This document shows, in pieces, positions 1 through 9,455 of a DNA stretch of 64,000 nt. The stretch comes from Granulosicoccus sp045106195 (GTDB taxonomy: Bacteria; Pseudomonadota; Gammaproteobacteria; Granulosicoccales; Granulosicoccaceae). Where the stretch lies: positions 186,001 to 250,000 of the forward strand of contig JBGCEH010000006.1 in assembly GCA_045106195.1 (NCBI GenBank), written 5' to 3'. Each line of letters begins with the position of its first letter. The stretch's first letter is position 1. The notes below the pieces were generated by a model that saw only the letters and a program-made list of their open reading frames with translations, did no database searches and was not told the origin of the DNA. The position numbers were made by a program, and so were the translations under genes.

Positions 1-51
1 GCGAAGTTCAATGTCAAATGATAGACTGGATATACTCACAATTTAAAGGCC

Positions 52-450
52 TTAACTCAATACTCCGCATCTGAACGCAAACATTGTTGCTTCAGCGATC
101 GACTCGATCTCAAGTTTTCGATAAATGTTTGCCACATGGGTTGCAGCGGTATTGCGACTGATCTTTAATGCTTTAGCAACCTCCGGTCGTGTGTAGCCGC
201 TGGCAATGAGCGTGAGCACCTCTCTCTCTCGACGTGTCAATTGCCCCAGATTCAATTCCTCTGTCAAGCTGTGCGATGTAAACAATTGAGTTGAAGGTAT
301 TTTCGACAATCGGCCACACACCAGATCATGCAATTGCCTTAGCTCATCCTCTGACAGGCCGTAGAGTTTGTCTTCAAGGGTACTTTGAGGGGTGAAACTA
401 CGTGATGTTGAGTGCTTTGTCCTGCCGCCGGGTATGGATTGAGAATTCAT
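52..450 (-). CDS. LuxR-family DNA-binding protein (HTH only)
   Basis: A 132-residue protein whose C-terminal half (about residues 68-130) is a LuxR/GerE helix-turn-helix: LTRREREVLTLIASGYT, then EVAKALKISRNTAATHVANIYRKL, which is the recognition-helix region. The N-terminal 65 residues show no receiver or autoinducer domain, so nothing visible says what signal it answers to. It lies downstream of, and on the same strand as, the giant lipoprotein gene with a 150-bp gap, so it may or may not be co-transcribed. The HTH call is firm; the regulated genes are unknown. Confidence 0.8.
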   Translation of the reverse strand: MNSQSIPGGRTKHSTSRSFTPQSTLEDKLYGLSEDELRQLHDLVCGRLSKIPSTQLFTSHSLTEELNLGQLTRREREVLTLIASGYTRPEVAKALKISRNTAATHVANIYRKLEIESIAEATMFAFRCGVLS

Positions 451-600
451 GCTGACTCCGTTGAGATGGTAATTTTACCAAGTCCAGATTCGCACTTTAT
501 CCGTTTCGGCTATATGGTATTTACCACACTAAAGTCGATTTCCTGTACAAAAGTCAGCAGCCTCCTTGCCGCCGAGTATTCGACTAACTTGTCTGATCAG

Positions 601-3600
601 CTACTGGGTATCGTCAATCACTAGACGCTGACTGGACATTGCCAAGGGTATTGCCGTCGATGAAAACGCTAGATCATCAACAAATACCACAGCCTGAGAC
701 AGCCCTGAAGCCCGCGCCTGTGGCCCCTGGAAACCGTCTTGCGTGGCTATTATCTCGTCACGAATGTCATAGGTAGCCTGCTCACTCCCTATTGAGAAGA
801 CAAGAGATCTCGCCTCTTTGTCAAAGCTGATGCTAACCGGATATTCGGTATCCAGTAACACCGGAGCATTGAATCTGGGGCAGTTTTCGGCATCTCCTCC
901 GATCAATTCACGCGAAGAATCGAAATTATGGTCGGTAGATTCAAAAGCACAGTATTCGGCAAAGGTCTCTCCCGTGGATGTACTCACCAGTGACAGGGAC
1001 GCATAGACGTTTCCCGTATTATTACTGGGATCGTCAAACGCCTGAGTACGATACACAAGAGCGCCAACGCGTCCCTCAATTTGCCCCTCACCAGCGTCGT
1101 TTGCAGCAATAATCGATTCGGATGAAAGCATCAGGTTAGCGCCGATATAATCGGATGTCCCTCGACCAATCAATCGTGCAGGACGATGACCAGTGACTCT
1201 TGCATCGCTTGACAGTCGCAGCCTGCCGTCAATGACCTGCACGCTTTGTGATCTGAAACGTGCTTCGAACGCAGGACGATATGGCCCCATTAATGGTATT
1301 GATGCAATGAAATTTTCAGTAACCGAATCAGTTTCCACGCTGAAAAGGCTGCCAATGGCTCGTCCTGAAGAACCATTATGCTGAACCTGGACGATCGCAT
1401 CGTTTTGCGCCGCCTGAAACGCTTGCCAAGGCAACGCAAATTCACGAATCATGTCGTCAACTGAAAAGATCAGCGAGTTTCGCTCAGCGTCAAAACGGAT
1501 TCCCAATTCATAAACAGTATCAAGAGCCGGTGTAAATTCTTCAAAAACACCACCGTCTTCGCCGTCCAGAATATCAATTCGCTCATCATCACCACCTTCA
1601 ACTCTGCGGCTCACGTAATAACTGATCCGACGGCGACCATCACCTCTGAGGCTGAACTCAACACTTGAGTAGATGTCACCCGTCCTGTCATTTGGCTCAA
1701 AGTCCAGGTTATCCCGAATCAGGGATCCTTGTACCCTGACGGTAGCTCGTGCGTCGGGATCTGCCGGCAGGCTGGACGCGCTGGAAAGACTGACGCTAGC
1801 GGCTATTGCTTGAGTATCCCCATTGATATAAAGCTCGCTGTAGTTACCGCGCTGAGAGAATTCAGGTGCTGAGTTCGCACGTAACTCGATACCGCCCATT
1901 GAGTAGCCGATGCCAGAATCGCCCTGCTGAGTATTGTCATTAAACCCGAATTGCCTGCTGTCTACGGTGAAGTCGTCGATAAAATCAAGGCTCTGCGCGT
2001 GATCGAATATTGGTGTGATATCAGAATTCGCAGGCTCTGGAGGCTGAAACACCGGAAATTCAGGGACCATGTCAAAACCCATCCGCACTTCGGCTTCAGT
2101 CAACGCTGTGGGGGTAGTACGCAAGTTGTCAATGAGTGCTACTACACTGGCCCCCCCTTCTGCATTGGCAACAATTCTTGCAAATGGCTCATTAGCATTG
2201 AATATTGATGTATTGATATCCTCTATTACTACAATTCCATTGATGCGAAACACCACCGTTGAAGCAAAACGATCCAAGGCAATAGCGACTCGATAGGGGG
2301 TATCCAGCTCTACCCTCATTGCTAATGAACGACAACGCCGCTCGCCATTGTCAAGAAGACCCTGCTGATCGTCGAATTGCGCGTCGTTGGATCTCACCAG
2401 ACAAATTTCCGCTTCACGAGTACCATCAGCTCGTGCATTCAGCTCGATAGAGGCGCGAACATCACCGGTACGGCCGTCCCTCTCATCTTCTGGTACATCG
2501 CTGTAAAGGACACTTTCCAAGCGGCTCTGTACGCGACCTGTTTCCAGTAGCGAGCGGCTAGACAAGGTTATGGTGGCCTCAAGATAATCGGAAGGAATTA
2601 GTTGAGCTAGTGACTGTTCCTGGTAATTTCCATCGACCGAGGCAATACTGAGCTGGACCTGTCCATCTACCACGGACGGCTGGGAAGTACCCGCGTCGCC
2701 ATTACTGAAAATATCAATTTGATCCAGTACCACTCGATCAGTGGCAAAGTCATAACTCTGATCATCAAGCTGCAGGCTTGTCAGTCGCGCCACCGCAATC
2801 CCGGGACCATTTTCCTGTGTGGCCTGAAAACCCAACTCTTGATTGCCGAAAGCGATAAAAACGTCACCAGGTAAGTCAACCGTAATGCGATCATCGTTGA
2901 AAATCCCCATCAGCGTGCGCTCGTCGAAATTAAACTCATAGCCGAAAGTGAACGATTCCTCTTCACTCAATTCCAGACTACTGGGTGCGAACCAGCAGTT
3001 GGAGCCATCGTCCTGAATAACAACCGGGTCAATGTCTTCCTCCCCATAACTACCCAGACACATCTGGGCCCGTGATTGACCTGAACCGGAAATACCCACA
3101 CGAAAATCGATATTCACATTGCCAACCGACGGGTTATCACCGCCGACTCCATTGTCTGCCAGGATGTTATACAAGTCGGACGTCAGTCCGACTGATGCAA
3201 ACGAGTTGGACTCTACTGACAGAGCGGTTTGTGCGTCAAATTCAGCCGTTGCCGTAACAGCCCGGATACCGCGACCTAGTCTCACATAGCGATGAGTGAA
3301 TCCAGTTCCATCACTCTCAGCACGTAACACGATTGCATCGTCGGACACGTCCGCCGAGGAACTTCCCGTACTGTTGTCAAAACGAAATGTCCGGAAGAAA
3401 ACGGTATTGGCATCGAAGCCAGCCGCAAAAGGGTCATCGAATTGTGATAGGAATTCTGGTGAGTAGATTTCTGCTACCGGAGTCGACTCAGGGTTGGAAG
3501 GATCCGCGGGAGCAGGCGTCGTTGCAGGGTCTGCCGCTGGCTGGGTTGTTTCGGGAGATTGGGGACTGGATCCACTGCAGGCTTGTAAAAGGGCAACAGA

Positions 3601-3666
3601 TAAAGACAAGCTCATCAACAGCCATCCAGGATTTTGTATGCGTGAATTTCTGTAGCGTAAGGACAT
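601..3666 (-). CDS. Large repeat-built surface lipoprotein
   Basis: Start chosen at 3666 because AAGGAG lies six bases upstream of that ATG and the signal sequence follows directly; the open frame runs on upstream to 3759. The 1021-residue product has a lipoprotein signal with the lipobox LLQAC near residue 30, then a Ser/Pro/Thr-rich linker, so it should be lipid-anchored in the envelope. The rest is four diverged copies of a roughly 230-residue unit. Each has a core like RTGDVRASIELNARADG or NTGNVYASLSLVSTSTG, a central Cys-containing strand, and a final segment like YELGIRFDAERNSLIFSVDD. The beta-rich pattern resembles concanavalin/LamG-type carbohydrate-binding jelly rolls, but I recognise no named family and no catalytic residues. 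Confidence 0.75.
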   Translation of the reverse strand: MSLRYRNSRIQNPGWLLMSLSLSVALLQACSGSSPQSPETTQPAADPATTPAPADPSNPESTPVAEIYSPEFLSQFDDPFAAGFDANTVFFRTFRFDNSTGSSSADVSDDAIVLRAESDGTGFTHRYVRLGRGIRAVTATAEFDAQTALSVESNSFASVGLTSDLYNILADNGVGGDNPSVGNVNIDFRVGISGSGQSRAQMCLGSYGEEDIDPVVIQDDGSNCWFAPSSLELSEEESFTFGYEFNFDERTLMGIFNDDRITVDLPGDVFIAFGNQELGFQATQENGPGIAVARLTSLQLDDQSYDFATDRVVLDQIDIFSNGDAGTSQPSVVDGQVQLSIASVDGNYQEQSLAQLIPSDYLEATITLSSRSLLETGRVQSRLESVLYSDVPEDERDGRTGDVRASIELNARADGTREAEICLVRSNDAQFDDQQGLLDNGERRCRSLAMRVELDTPYRVAIALDRFASTVVFRINGIVVIEDINTSIFNANEPFARIVANAEGGASVVALIDNLRTTPTALTEAEVRMGFDMVPEFPVFQPPEPANSDITPIFDHAQSLDFIDDFTVDSRQFGFNDNTQQGDSGIGYSMGGIELRANSAPEFSQRGNYSELYINGDTQAIAASVSLSSASSLPADPDARATVRVQGSLIRDNLDFEPNDRTGDIYSSVEFSLRGDGRRRISYYVSRRVEGGDDERIDILDGEDGGVFEEFTPALDTVYELGIRFDAERNSLIFSVDDMIREFALPWQAFQAAQNDAIVQVQHNGSSGRAIGSLFSVETDSVTENFIASIPLMGPYRPAFEARFRSQSVQVIDGRLRLSSDARVTGHRPARLIGRGTSDYIGANLMLSSESIIAANDAGEGQIEGRVGALVYRTQAFDDPSNNTGNVYASLSLVSTSTGETFAEYCAFESTDHNFDSSRELIGGDAENCPRFNAPVLLDTEYPVSISFDKEARSLVFSIGSEQATYDIRDEIIATQDGFQGPQARASGLSQAVVFVDDLAFSSTAIPLAMSSQRLVIDDTQ

Positions 3667-3939
3667 AACGAACTCCTTGAAGGTTGGAAAATTCATCGTT
3701 GGCAGAGGAGCTTTTCGATGCAGATTCAAATTAACAAGGACAGTAAAAGCTTGCCTCATACAGCCGAGTGAGAGTTACTCAGTCAGTTGAATGAATGGGT
3801 ACAGTGATATTGGCCTGGTGATCAGAATGTAAATGTTGCGGCAATAAACAGAGACAAATGCAACATCCACTTGCACCGGAAACTTGACCCTAAGCTGTCT
3901 TATGTGTCAAATAGTCGAATCCAATCAAGAGCCCAATCC
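3667..3939. other. Divergent intergenic region
   Basis: About 270 bases separate the start of the lipoprotein gene (minus) from the start of the epimerase-like gene (plus). It contains the AAGGAG ribosome-binding site for the lipoprotein just right of 3666. Promoters for both genes are expected here, but I see no convincing -35/-10 pair and no clear operator. Confidence 0.4.
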
Positions 3940-4752
3940 ATGAAACGCATCGTCATAACCGGAGCTTGCGGCCATCTGGGCCAAAAGGTTTTCAACATGC
4001 TGGCGCAAGCCGACGGTTACGAGGTCTGCGGCCTTGATTTGCTCCCGTCAGATCATCCGGATATCCATTTTGCAGATTTCGCCACGACGGAAGAGTGGGT
4101 AGAACACCTGAAAGACAAGGATGTCATCATTCACCTTGCCGGTGATCGAGATCCACAGGCATCATGGGACTCCGCTATTCGCAATAATATGGATGCGACC
4201 CTGAATCTGTATCATCATGCTGTGAATCTGGGTATTCAGCGATTCATATTTGCCAGTTCAAACTGGGTGCAAGGCGGTAGACGCTTCGGAACTCATCGCC
4301 TGACAACGACGCTAGCGCCGCACCCGATTAATGCTTACGGCATGTCAAAGCTGTATGGCGAACTTACCGGAGCCTACTTTGCCAATCAACATGGCCTGTC
4401 GGTCATTTGTCTACGTATTGGCTGGATACAATGGACTCACGACAACAAGCCCGGTAAACACATGGCCATGGGCCGCTGGGGCCAAGAGATGTGGCTCAGC
4501 GATCGGGATTTCCTCAACGGGATGCAATGTGCCATTGCTGCCGAGAACATTGACTACGAAGTATTGAATTTAATGTCCGACAATCCCGGAATGCACTGGG
4601 ATATCGAGACAACGAAAAGAGTCATCGGTTATCAACCACAGGATGGCCACAGCCCCAACGTTAATGTAGTGGCCAGATTGCAATCTGCGGCTGTTAAGCT
4701 TGTGATACACAGACTACCTGGATTTCTGGTCTCCCGATTTCCCGACTGGTAA
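3940..4752 (+). CDS. NAD-dependent epimerase/dehydratase (extended SDR)
   Basis: Start set at the ATG at 3940 because the protein then begins MKRIVITGACGHLGQKVF, the Rossmann fold with the GxxGHxG dinucleotide motif. The longer frame adds 23 residues with no family counterpart. Of 270 residues, the catalytic Tyr-Lys pair is visible as YGMSKLYGE near residue 136, preceded by the Ser-containing strand FIFASSNWVQGG. The RIGWIQW segment and overall length recall sugar-epimerase and uronate-dehydrogenase-like SDRs. It converges on the beta-mannosidase operon, so a role in sugar or sugar-acid metabolism is likely but the substrate is inferred only from context. Confidence 0.75.
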   Translation: MKRIVITGACGHLGQKVFNMLAQADGYEVCGLDLLPSDHPDIHFADFATTEEWVEHLKDKDVIIHLAGDRDPQASWDSAIRNNMDATLNLYHHAVNLGIQRFIFASSNWVQGGRRFGTHRLTTTLAPHPINAYGMSKLYGELTGAYFANQHGLSVICLRIGWIQWTHDNKPGKHMAMGRWGQEMWLSDRDFLNGMQCAIAAENIDYEVLNLMSDNPGMHWDIETTKRVIGYQPQDGHSPNVNVVARLQSAAVKLVIHRLPGFLVSRFPDW

Positions 4753-4796
4753 GTCAGCAGTTATCAGCATGCTACAAAAAAATAGCAATACGGTTT

Positions 4797-7355
4797 TTAA
4801 AGATAGTCAATTGTGTGATATGCCACGTCTGGAATACCTGCGTGGGTTAGTGTCTTTTGCAAATATATTTTTTTAGGTCTATCGGGCAGCAACGTAAAAC
4901 CGTTGTCAGACCAGACACGTCTGCCACCTAGTTCAACAGTGACAAAAAAAGCGGGCTTGTCCGTTTCCAACTCAAGCACACGCCCCTCACTGCCGGGCTC
5001 CACCTTCACATGGATTTCGGGCACAGGCAACTCGTAGTCTTTGTACGGCCGCGGCCAATATTCACCTTCTCCTGCGACCGGATCCACACCGTTAGTGCGA
5101 CATTCGGAATCCGAGTTTCTCTCCCATTGAAAGCTCAAGAAGCACCCCACCGGTATTTCACAGGCCGCAAGCGTCAGCTCATCGATAGCGCTGTTTTCGC
5201 CCACCGTACAGCTACCAGACCAACGCCTCTTAACCGTAGCCGTCATGTCAATAGCCTGCACTTCGTAACGTAGCTCGACTGCATCTGGCTGATCACTGAC
5301 AGCTCGCAGACAAACAGGTGAAGTATCACCCAGCCCTTCCCTGTCAACAGGTACTATCATCAGCATGACATCACGATAGAAACGACGAGCTGCATAGTGC
5401 AACAATTTCCACGCACCACCGTATTCAAGTGACGACCAGGATGCCACTGGCCAGGTGTCATTCAACTGCCAATACAGAGTGCCCATGCAATGGGGCTTTA
5501 AAGAACGCCAGTATTCGACGCCCGTGCGAATAGCCATGGCTTGCTGGCATTGCGACAGAAAAACCGTGCGCTCAAACGAATCCGGAAACTTGAAATAGCG
5601 TACCAGAGTTTCGGCAATTCGCGCATTGCCCCCCTCATTGCGCTGATGGACTTCCATGACTCTGGAACTTATGTTGCAATCGCCATCCTCGGCAAAGCTC
5701 TTTACCATGGGCATGGAAGAAAACGATTGAAACCCGAATTCTGAACAGAACCGGGGCCGAATTTCCTGATACGCAGAGAATGGTCTGGCTTCGTGCCAGA
5801 CATCCCAGAAATGCATATCACCCGCGGCATCGCTTTTCCAACCGTCCGCGTAATCCAGCAAGCCTTGCGAAGGCGAACTTGGCCACCAGGACGTTTGTGG
5901 AACTTCAGTTGCGATGATTTCTTCAAGCGCCGTATTCAAGCGCACATAGTTGGCCAGATAACGATCACGATTGTTTCTGGTTACCTCCCACCACTGCAAA
6001 GCCCCAACCAGCTCATTATCTCCACACCACAATGCAACGCATGCAAACCTGGACAAGCGTCTAACCTGTTGTGTGGCCTCTTTACGAACACTAGCCATCC
6101 ACGCAGGGTCCGTTGCCGGATAATGATTGCAACTGAACATGAAATCCTGCCACACAAGAATACCTAGTTCATCACAGAGGCCGTAGAACCAGTCAGCCTC
6201 ATATTGCCCGCCACCCCAGACACGCAGCATGTTCATGTTTGCATCAACCGCCGATGTCAGAAGCTCTCGGACAACCTCTGGCGTACCTCGTGCAGGCAGG
6301 GCATCCGCAGGAATCCAGTTTGCTCCGCGCATGAATACGGCACGACCGTTGATCTCGATAGCAAACCCGCTACCTGGCCCCTGTGAGTCTGGCTTGCAGA
6401 CAATTCGGGATTCACGAATACCGATCTCAGCTTGCCATTGCTGATCATCCAGCACGACGCGCAAGCCATAAAGCGTCTGTTCACCCAAACCCTGCGGCCA
6501 CCACAGGTCCGGGGTAGACACCGTCAGCTCCATATCAATACTCTGCTCACCAGGGTACACCTCAATTTCCCGAGTGACCTCTGTGTTCCCTAGTGCAATA
6601 AGGCAACTTACCGAGGCCGCCTGAAAAACCTTCGCCCTGATGCTTACTGCCAATGTGACATCCTGCATATCAAACGTCTGGTTGATACACACATCATCAA
6701 TACGGCAGCGCGAAAAATCAGCAATACAGACAGATCCGTAGATACCCGATGGCATCAAACAGATATTCCAGTCCCAACCCGAATGACAAGGCGTTTTTCG
6801 CAGAAAATGATTATTCGGTATCCTGCAATTCTGACTATCCGGTAGATCGAAGGGATGTGATTTTCTTGATTCAGCGGCAATATCTCGTGACACAAGAAAC
6901 TCAATGCTCAATTGATTGTCGCCATGGCGCAATGCCTGACTGATATCAAATGCATAACGAACAAACTGATTAACAGTGTCGCCAATCAATTCGTCATTCA
7001 GCCGAATGATCGCAATACAGTCGATCCTGTCGAGCAACAAGACAACATGACTATCGGAGGAGACAAGGTCGTAATCGAACCGTCGGGTCAGCAGCCAGCC
7101 GGTCTGGTTGACCCAATCCACGGCAAACTCATTATCGCGGTAATAGGGATCCTCGATAACCTGCGCAGCCATTAATGCTGAATGAACATCACCCGGTACA
7201 CAAAAAGGTACACCATCCAGTTGCGCCAATGTCAGATTGTGTGCTTCTACATTGTGATCGGGTGAAGACCGGTCGTCGATTGCGCTAGCGCGGGGTTGCT
7301 GTTTGAGCGATGGGGTGAGCATCCAGCCATCATTCAATTCAATCAGATTGCTCAT
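4797..7355 (-). CDS. Glycoside hydrolase family 2, beta-mannosidase type
   Basis: An 852-residue GH2 enzyme, expected to release mannose from the non-reducing end of beta-mannosides. The N-terminal sugar-binding domain has GVPFCVPGDVHSALM (about residue 48) and the jelly-roll fold; the immunoglobulin-like domain ends with LWWPQGLGEQTLYGL. In the TIM barrel the acid/base is Glu448 in WCGDNE and the nucleophile Glu539 in CSEFGFQS; both motifs are typical of beta-mannosidases rather than beta-galactosidases. No signal peptide is seen, so it should act in the cytoplasm on imported oligosaccharides. It is the last gene of the sugar-transport operon, 54 bases after the oxidoreductase. Related GH2 glucosaminidases cannot be fully excluded. 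Confidence 0.87.
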   Translation of the reverse strand: MSNLIELNDGWMLTPSLKQQPRASAIDDRSSPDHNVEAHNLTLAQLDGVPFCVPGDVHSALMAAQVIEDPYYRDNEFAVDWVNQTGWLLTRRFDYDLVSSDSHVVLLLDRIDCIAIIRLNDELIGDTVNQFVRYAFDISQALRHGDNQLSIEFLVSRDIAAESRKSHPFDLPDSQNCRIPNNHFLRKTPCHSGWDWNICLMPSGIYGSVCIADFSRCRIDDVCINQTFDMQDVTLAVSIRAKVFQAASVSCLIALGNTEVTREIEVYPGEQSIDMELTVSTPDLWWPQGLGEQTLYGLRVVLDDQQWQAEIGIRESRIVCKPDSQGPGSGFAIEINGRAVFMRGANWIPADALPARGTPEVVRELLTSAVDANMNMLRVWGGGQYEADWFYGLCDELGILVWQDFMFSCNHYPATDPAWMASVRKEATQQVRRLSRFACVALWCGDNELVGALQWWEVTRNNRDRYLANYVRLNTALEEIIATEVPQTSWWPSSPSQGLLDYADGWKSDAAGDMHFWDVWHEARPFSAYQEIRPRFCSEFGFQSFSSMPMVKSFAEDGDCNISSRVMEVHQRNEGGNARIAETLVRYFKFPDSFERTVFLSQCQQAMAIRTGVEYWRSLKPHCMGTLYWQLNDTWPVASWSSLEYGGAWKLLHYAARRFYRDVMLMIVPVDREGLGDTSPVCLRAVSDQPDAVELRYEVQAIDMTATVKRRWSGSCTVGENSAIDELTLAACEIPVGCFLSFQWERNSDSECRTNGVDPVAGEGEYWPRPYKDYELPVPEIHVKVEPGSEGRVLELETDKPAFFVTVELGGRRVWSDNGFTLLPDRPKKIYLQKTLTHAGIPDVAYHTIDYL

Positions 7356-7409
7356 ACTTTTTCAATTTCAACTGACGGACACCGGTATATCCGCCATGCA
7401 GCCTTGAAC

Positions 7410-8543
7410 TCAAACCATCAGTGCCATAGCGTCTTCCGGCGTCAGCGGTTCCGGCCGATGACATCGCGTAGCAATCTGTTCAAAGTTACCACTTTCACCC
7501 GAGCGCAATATTGATGTCATTACATCAACAGCATGGATGGCCAACTCCAGAGAACAGCGATGTGGCCTGTTGTTCTGTAACGCATCAACCATGTCGGCAA
7601 GACCGGCTGTACGATAATTGCTTACCCACCCAAGCTTTGCATGTACTTGATTAGGTCGGCCGAATGGATGGTCCCAGGGCTTTACGGGGTTTATCAAGCC
7701 ACTTTCGTCTGCCATCTCCAGCATTCCACCAAAGAAGTTGGGATCAGGGACAAACAGACTACCCGTCGTGCCATACAATTCCATGTTGGCATGTCGATGT
7801 GCCCAGACGTCCCAACTACTCGACAAGGTAATGGTTGCGCCCTGCTCAAACTCCAGCAAAGCGTGAATGTTAGTGGGCGTATTCACCGGTATCGTCTCTC
7901 CACAGCGTGGCTCGGAACCAATTGTCCGGGTAGCGGAAGCTGCGCTGGCCAATGCACCGACACGTTTGACAGGACCCAGCAGCTGAATAAGATTGGTGAC
8001 GTAGTAGGGTCCAATATCCAGCACCGGACCTGCACCTGGCTGGAAAAAGAAGTCGGGGTTAGGGTGCCATTGTTCCATGCCATGACTCATTACATGTGCG
8101 GTACCGGCCACCACCTTGCCTATTTCACCGGCATCGATAACAGCACGCGCCTGTTGATGTGAACCGCCCAGAAAAGTATCAGGCGCTGAGCCGACCCGCA
8201 GGGACTGACGCTCTGCCAGGCCGCGCAAGGTTTCACCTTGTTCAAGTGTCAGCACCAGTGGCTTTTCAGAATAGGCATGTTTACCCGCCTCAAGAATCTG
8301 CTTTGTCACCTCAAAGTGCGCATCCGGAATGGTCAGATTAACCACCACCTGAATATCGTCGGCCGACAGCAATTCATCAACGCTACTGGCACGTACCCCA
8401 AACTGTTCTGCACGTGCCTTTGCAGCCTCAACATTCATATCGGCAACTGCAACAACCTGTACTCCCCGGAACAGCGGGGCCAGACGCAGGTATGCCTCGG
8501 AGATATTACCGCAACCAATGATGCCAACACCCAGATTAATCAT
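7410..8543 (-). CDS. Gfo/Idh/MocA-family oxidoreductase
   Basis: A 377-residue NAD(P)-dependent sugar or polyol dehydrogenase. The Rossmann motif VGIIGCGNISEAYL is at the N-terminus, followed by VVAVADMN (nucleotide-binding acidic end) and the family's EKPL lysine motif in YSEKPLVLTLEQG near residue 95. The C-terminal half carries the expected beta-sheet substrate domain. Its ATG overlaps the stop of the upstream isomerase gene by four bases (ATGA), so the two are translationally coupled. Together with the isomerase it probably oxidises or epimerises the sugar brought in by the adjacent transporter; the precise substrate cannot be read from sequence. Confidence 0.88.
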   Translation of the reverse strand: MINLGVGIIGCGNISEAYLRLAPLFRGVQVVAVADMNVEAAKARAEQFGVRASSVDELLSADDIQVVVNLTIPDAHFEVTKQILEAGKHAYSEKPLVLTLEQGETLRGLAERQSLRVGSAPDTFLGGSHQQARAVIDAGEIGKVVAGTAHVMSHGMEQWHPNPDFFFQPGAGPVLDIGPYYVTNLIQLLGPVKRVGALASAASATRTIGSEPRCGETIPVNTPTNIHALLEFEQGATITLSSSWDVWAHRHANMELYGTTGSLFVPDPNFFGGMLEMADESGLINPVKPWDHPFGRPNQVHAKLGWVSNYRTAGLADMVDALQNNRPHRCSLELAIHAVDVMTSILRSGESGNFEQIATRCHRPEPLTPEDAMALMV

Positions 8544-9310
8544 GCCGCATTCCCGATTATCGATCGTACGGTTTCGATGGAACGCCGGGCAAACCGTTGA
8601 TGATCATTGGGATTATCATGCTCCGTTATGCAATATTGCATGGCAGTATTTTCCAGCGCCTTCAATAATGCCGGCCAGTCCATAGTGCCGTGGCCAACAT
8701 CAGCCCACCCGTCCTCATCAGCACATTCACCCTCTGGTGCCAAGTCCTTTATGTGCGCGCTGATCAAGCGATCGGCGTAGCGCTCAATCCAGTTCAAGGG
8801 ATCCTGCTTGCCCACCACGCACCAGGCAAGATCAAACTCGAGCTGTAAACTATCGTCACCAGCAAGAATAAGATCCAGAGGCAAGTGCGTGGAATCAACA
8901 TCAACAAATTCAAAAGCATGGTTATGCCAACCGAATGCAAGACCCGCATCCTGCAAGGGTTTGCCGATCTCAGCCAGTGTCTTACCTAGCGCTTCCCAGC
9001 CAGCAGCAGTCTTGACCCTCTGTTCCGGAGGCACGGCAGGCACAAACACCACTTGCGTATTCAATGCCTTGGTATGGGCAATTACAGTGTCCGGCTGATC
9101 ACGCACCATGTCCAGACTAAAGTGGCAGGTGGCCATATGTAAACCGCTGGCATCCAGATCTTCCTTGAGCTTGCCGATATCAACACTGTCAGTAAACAGC
9201 CCTCCATATCCTTCTACCTGTTCGTAACCGAGCTTGCCCAACATGTCTAACGTATCAGACAGGGGAGAAAAGTTTCGTGAGCTGTAGAGTTGATAGGAAA
9301 CAGGATTCAT
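8540..9310 (-). CDS. Sugar phosphate isomerase/epimerase (xylose-isomerase-like TIM barrel)
   Basis: Start placed at the ATG at 9310, giving MNPVSYQLYSSRNFSPLSDTL and 256 residues, the usual beginning and length of this family; the longer frame runs into the upstream ATPase gene and has no counterpart. Metal-binding and barrel motifs include FGWHNHAFEF, LQLEFDLAWC (metal Glu/Asp strands), ISAHIKDLAP and the terminal Glu in CITEHDNP. The family isomerises or epimerises sugars and inositols with a divalent metal. It sits in the carbohydrate operon 145 bases after the ATPase gene and overlaps the next oxidoreductase by ATGA. Confidence 0.85.
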   Translation of the reverse strand: MNPVSYQLYSSRNFSPLSDTLDMLGKLGYEQVEGYGGLFTDSVDIGKLKEDLDASGLHMATCHFSLDMVRDQPDTVIAHTKALNTQVVFVPAVPPEQRVKTAAGWEALGKTLAEIGKPLQDAGLAFGWHNHAFEFVDVDSTHLPLDLILAGDDSLQLEFDLAWCVVGKQDPLNWIERYADRLISAHIKDLAPEGECADEDGWADVGHGTMDWPALLKALENTAMQYCITEHDNPNDHQRFARRSIETVRSIIGNAA

Positions 9311-9455
9311 GGTTTCGGGTGTCCGTGAGTAATCATTTTTCAAAAACAACGTTAAATCGAATAGTGATGGTGACCGCGGTGACGGTGACAGCAGTACTGA
9401 AAACAAGGCTGACGCTTGAAACCGTTGTCGTGCTGCGGCGCCAGTAAGCCCGGTT

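Noticed and set aside
4753..4796. Possible bidirectional terminator between epimerase and beta-mannosidase genes
   Set aside because: A- and T-runs are present but only a four-base stem can be formed.
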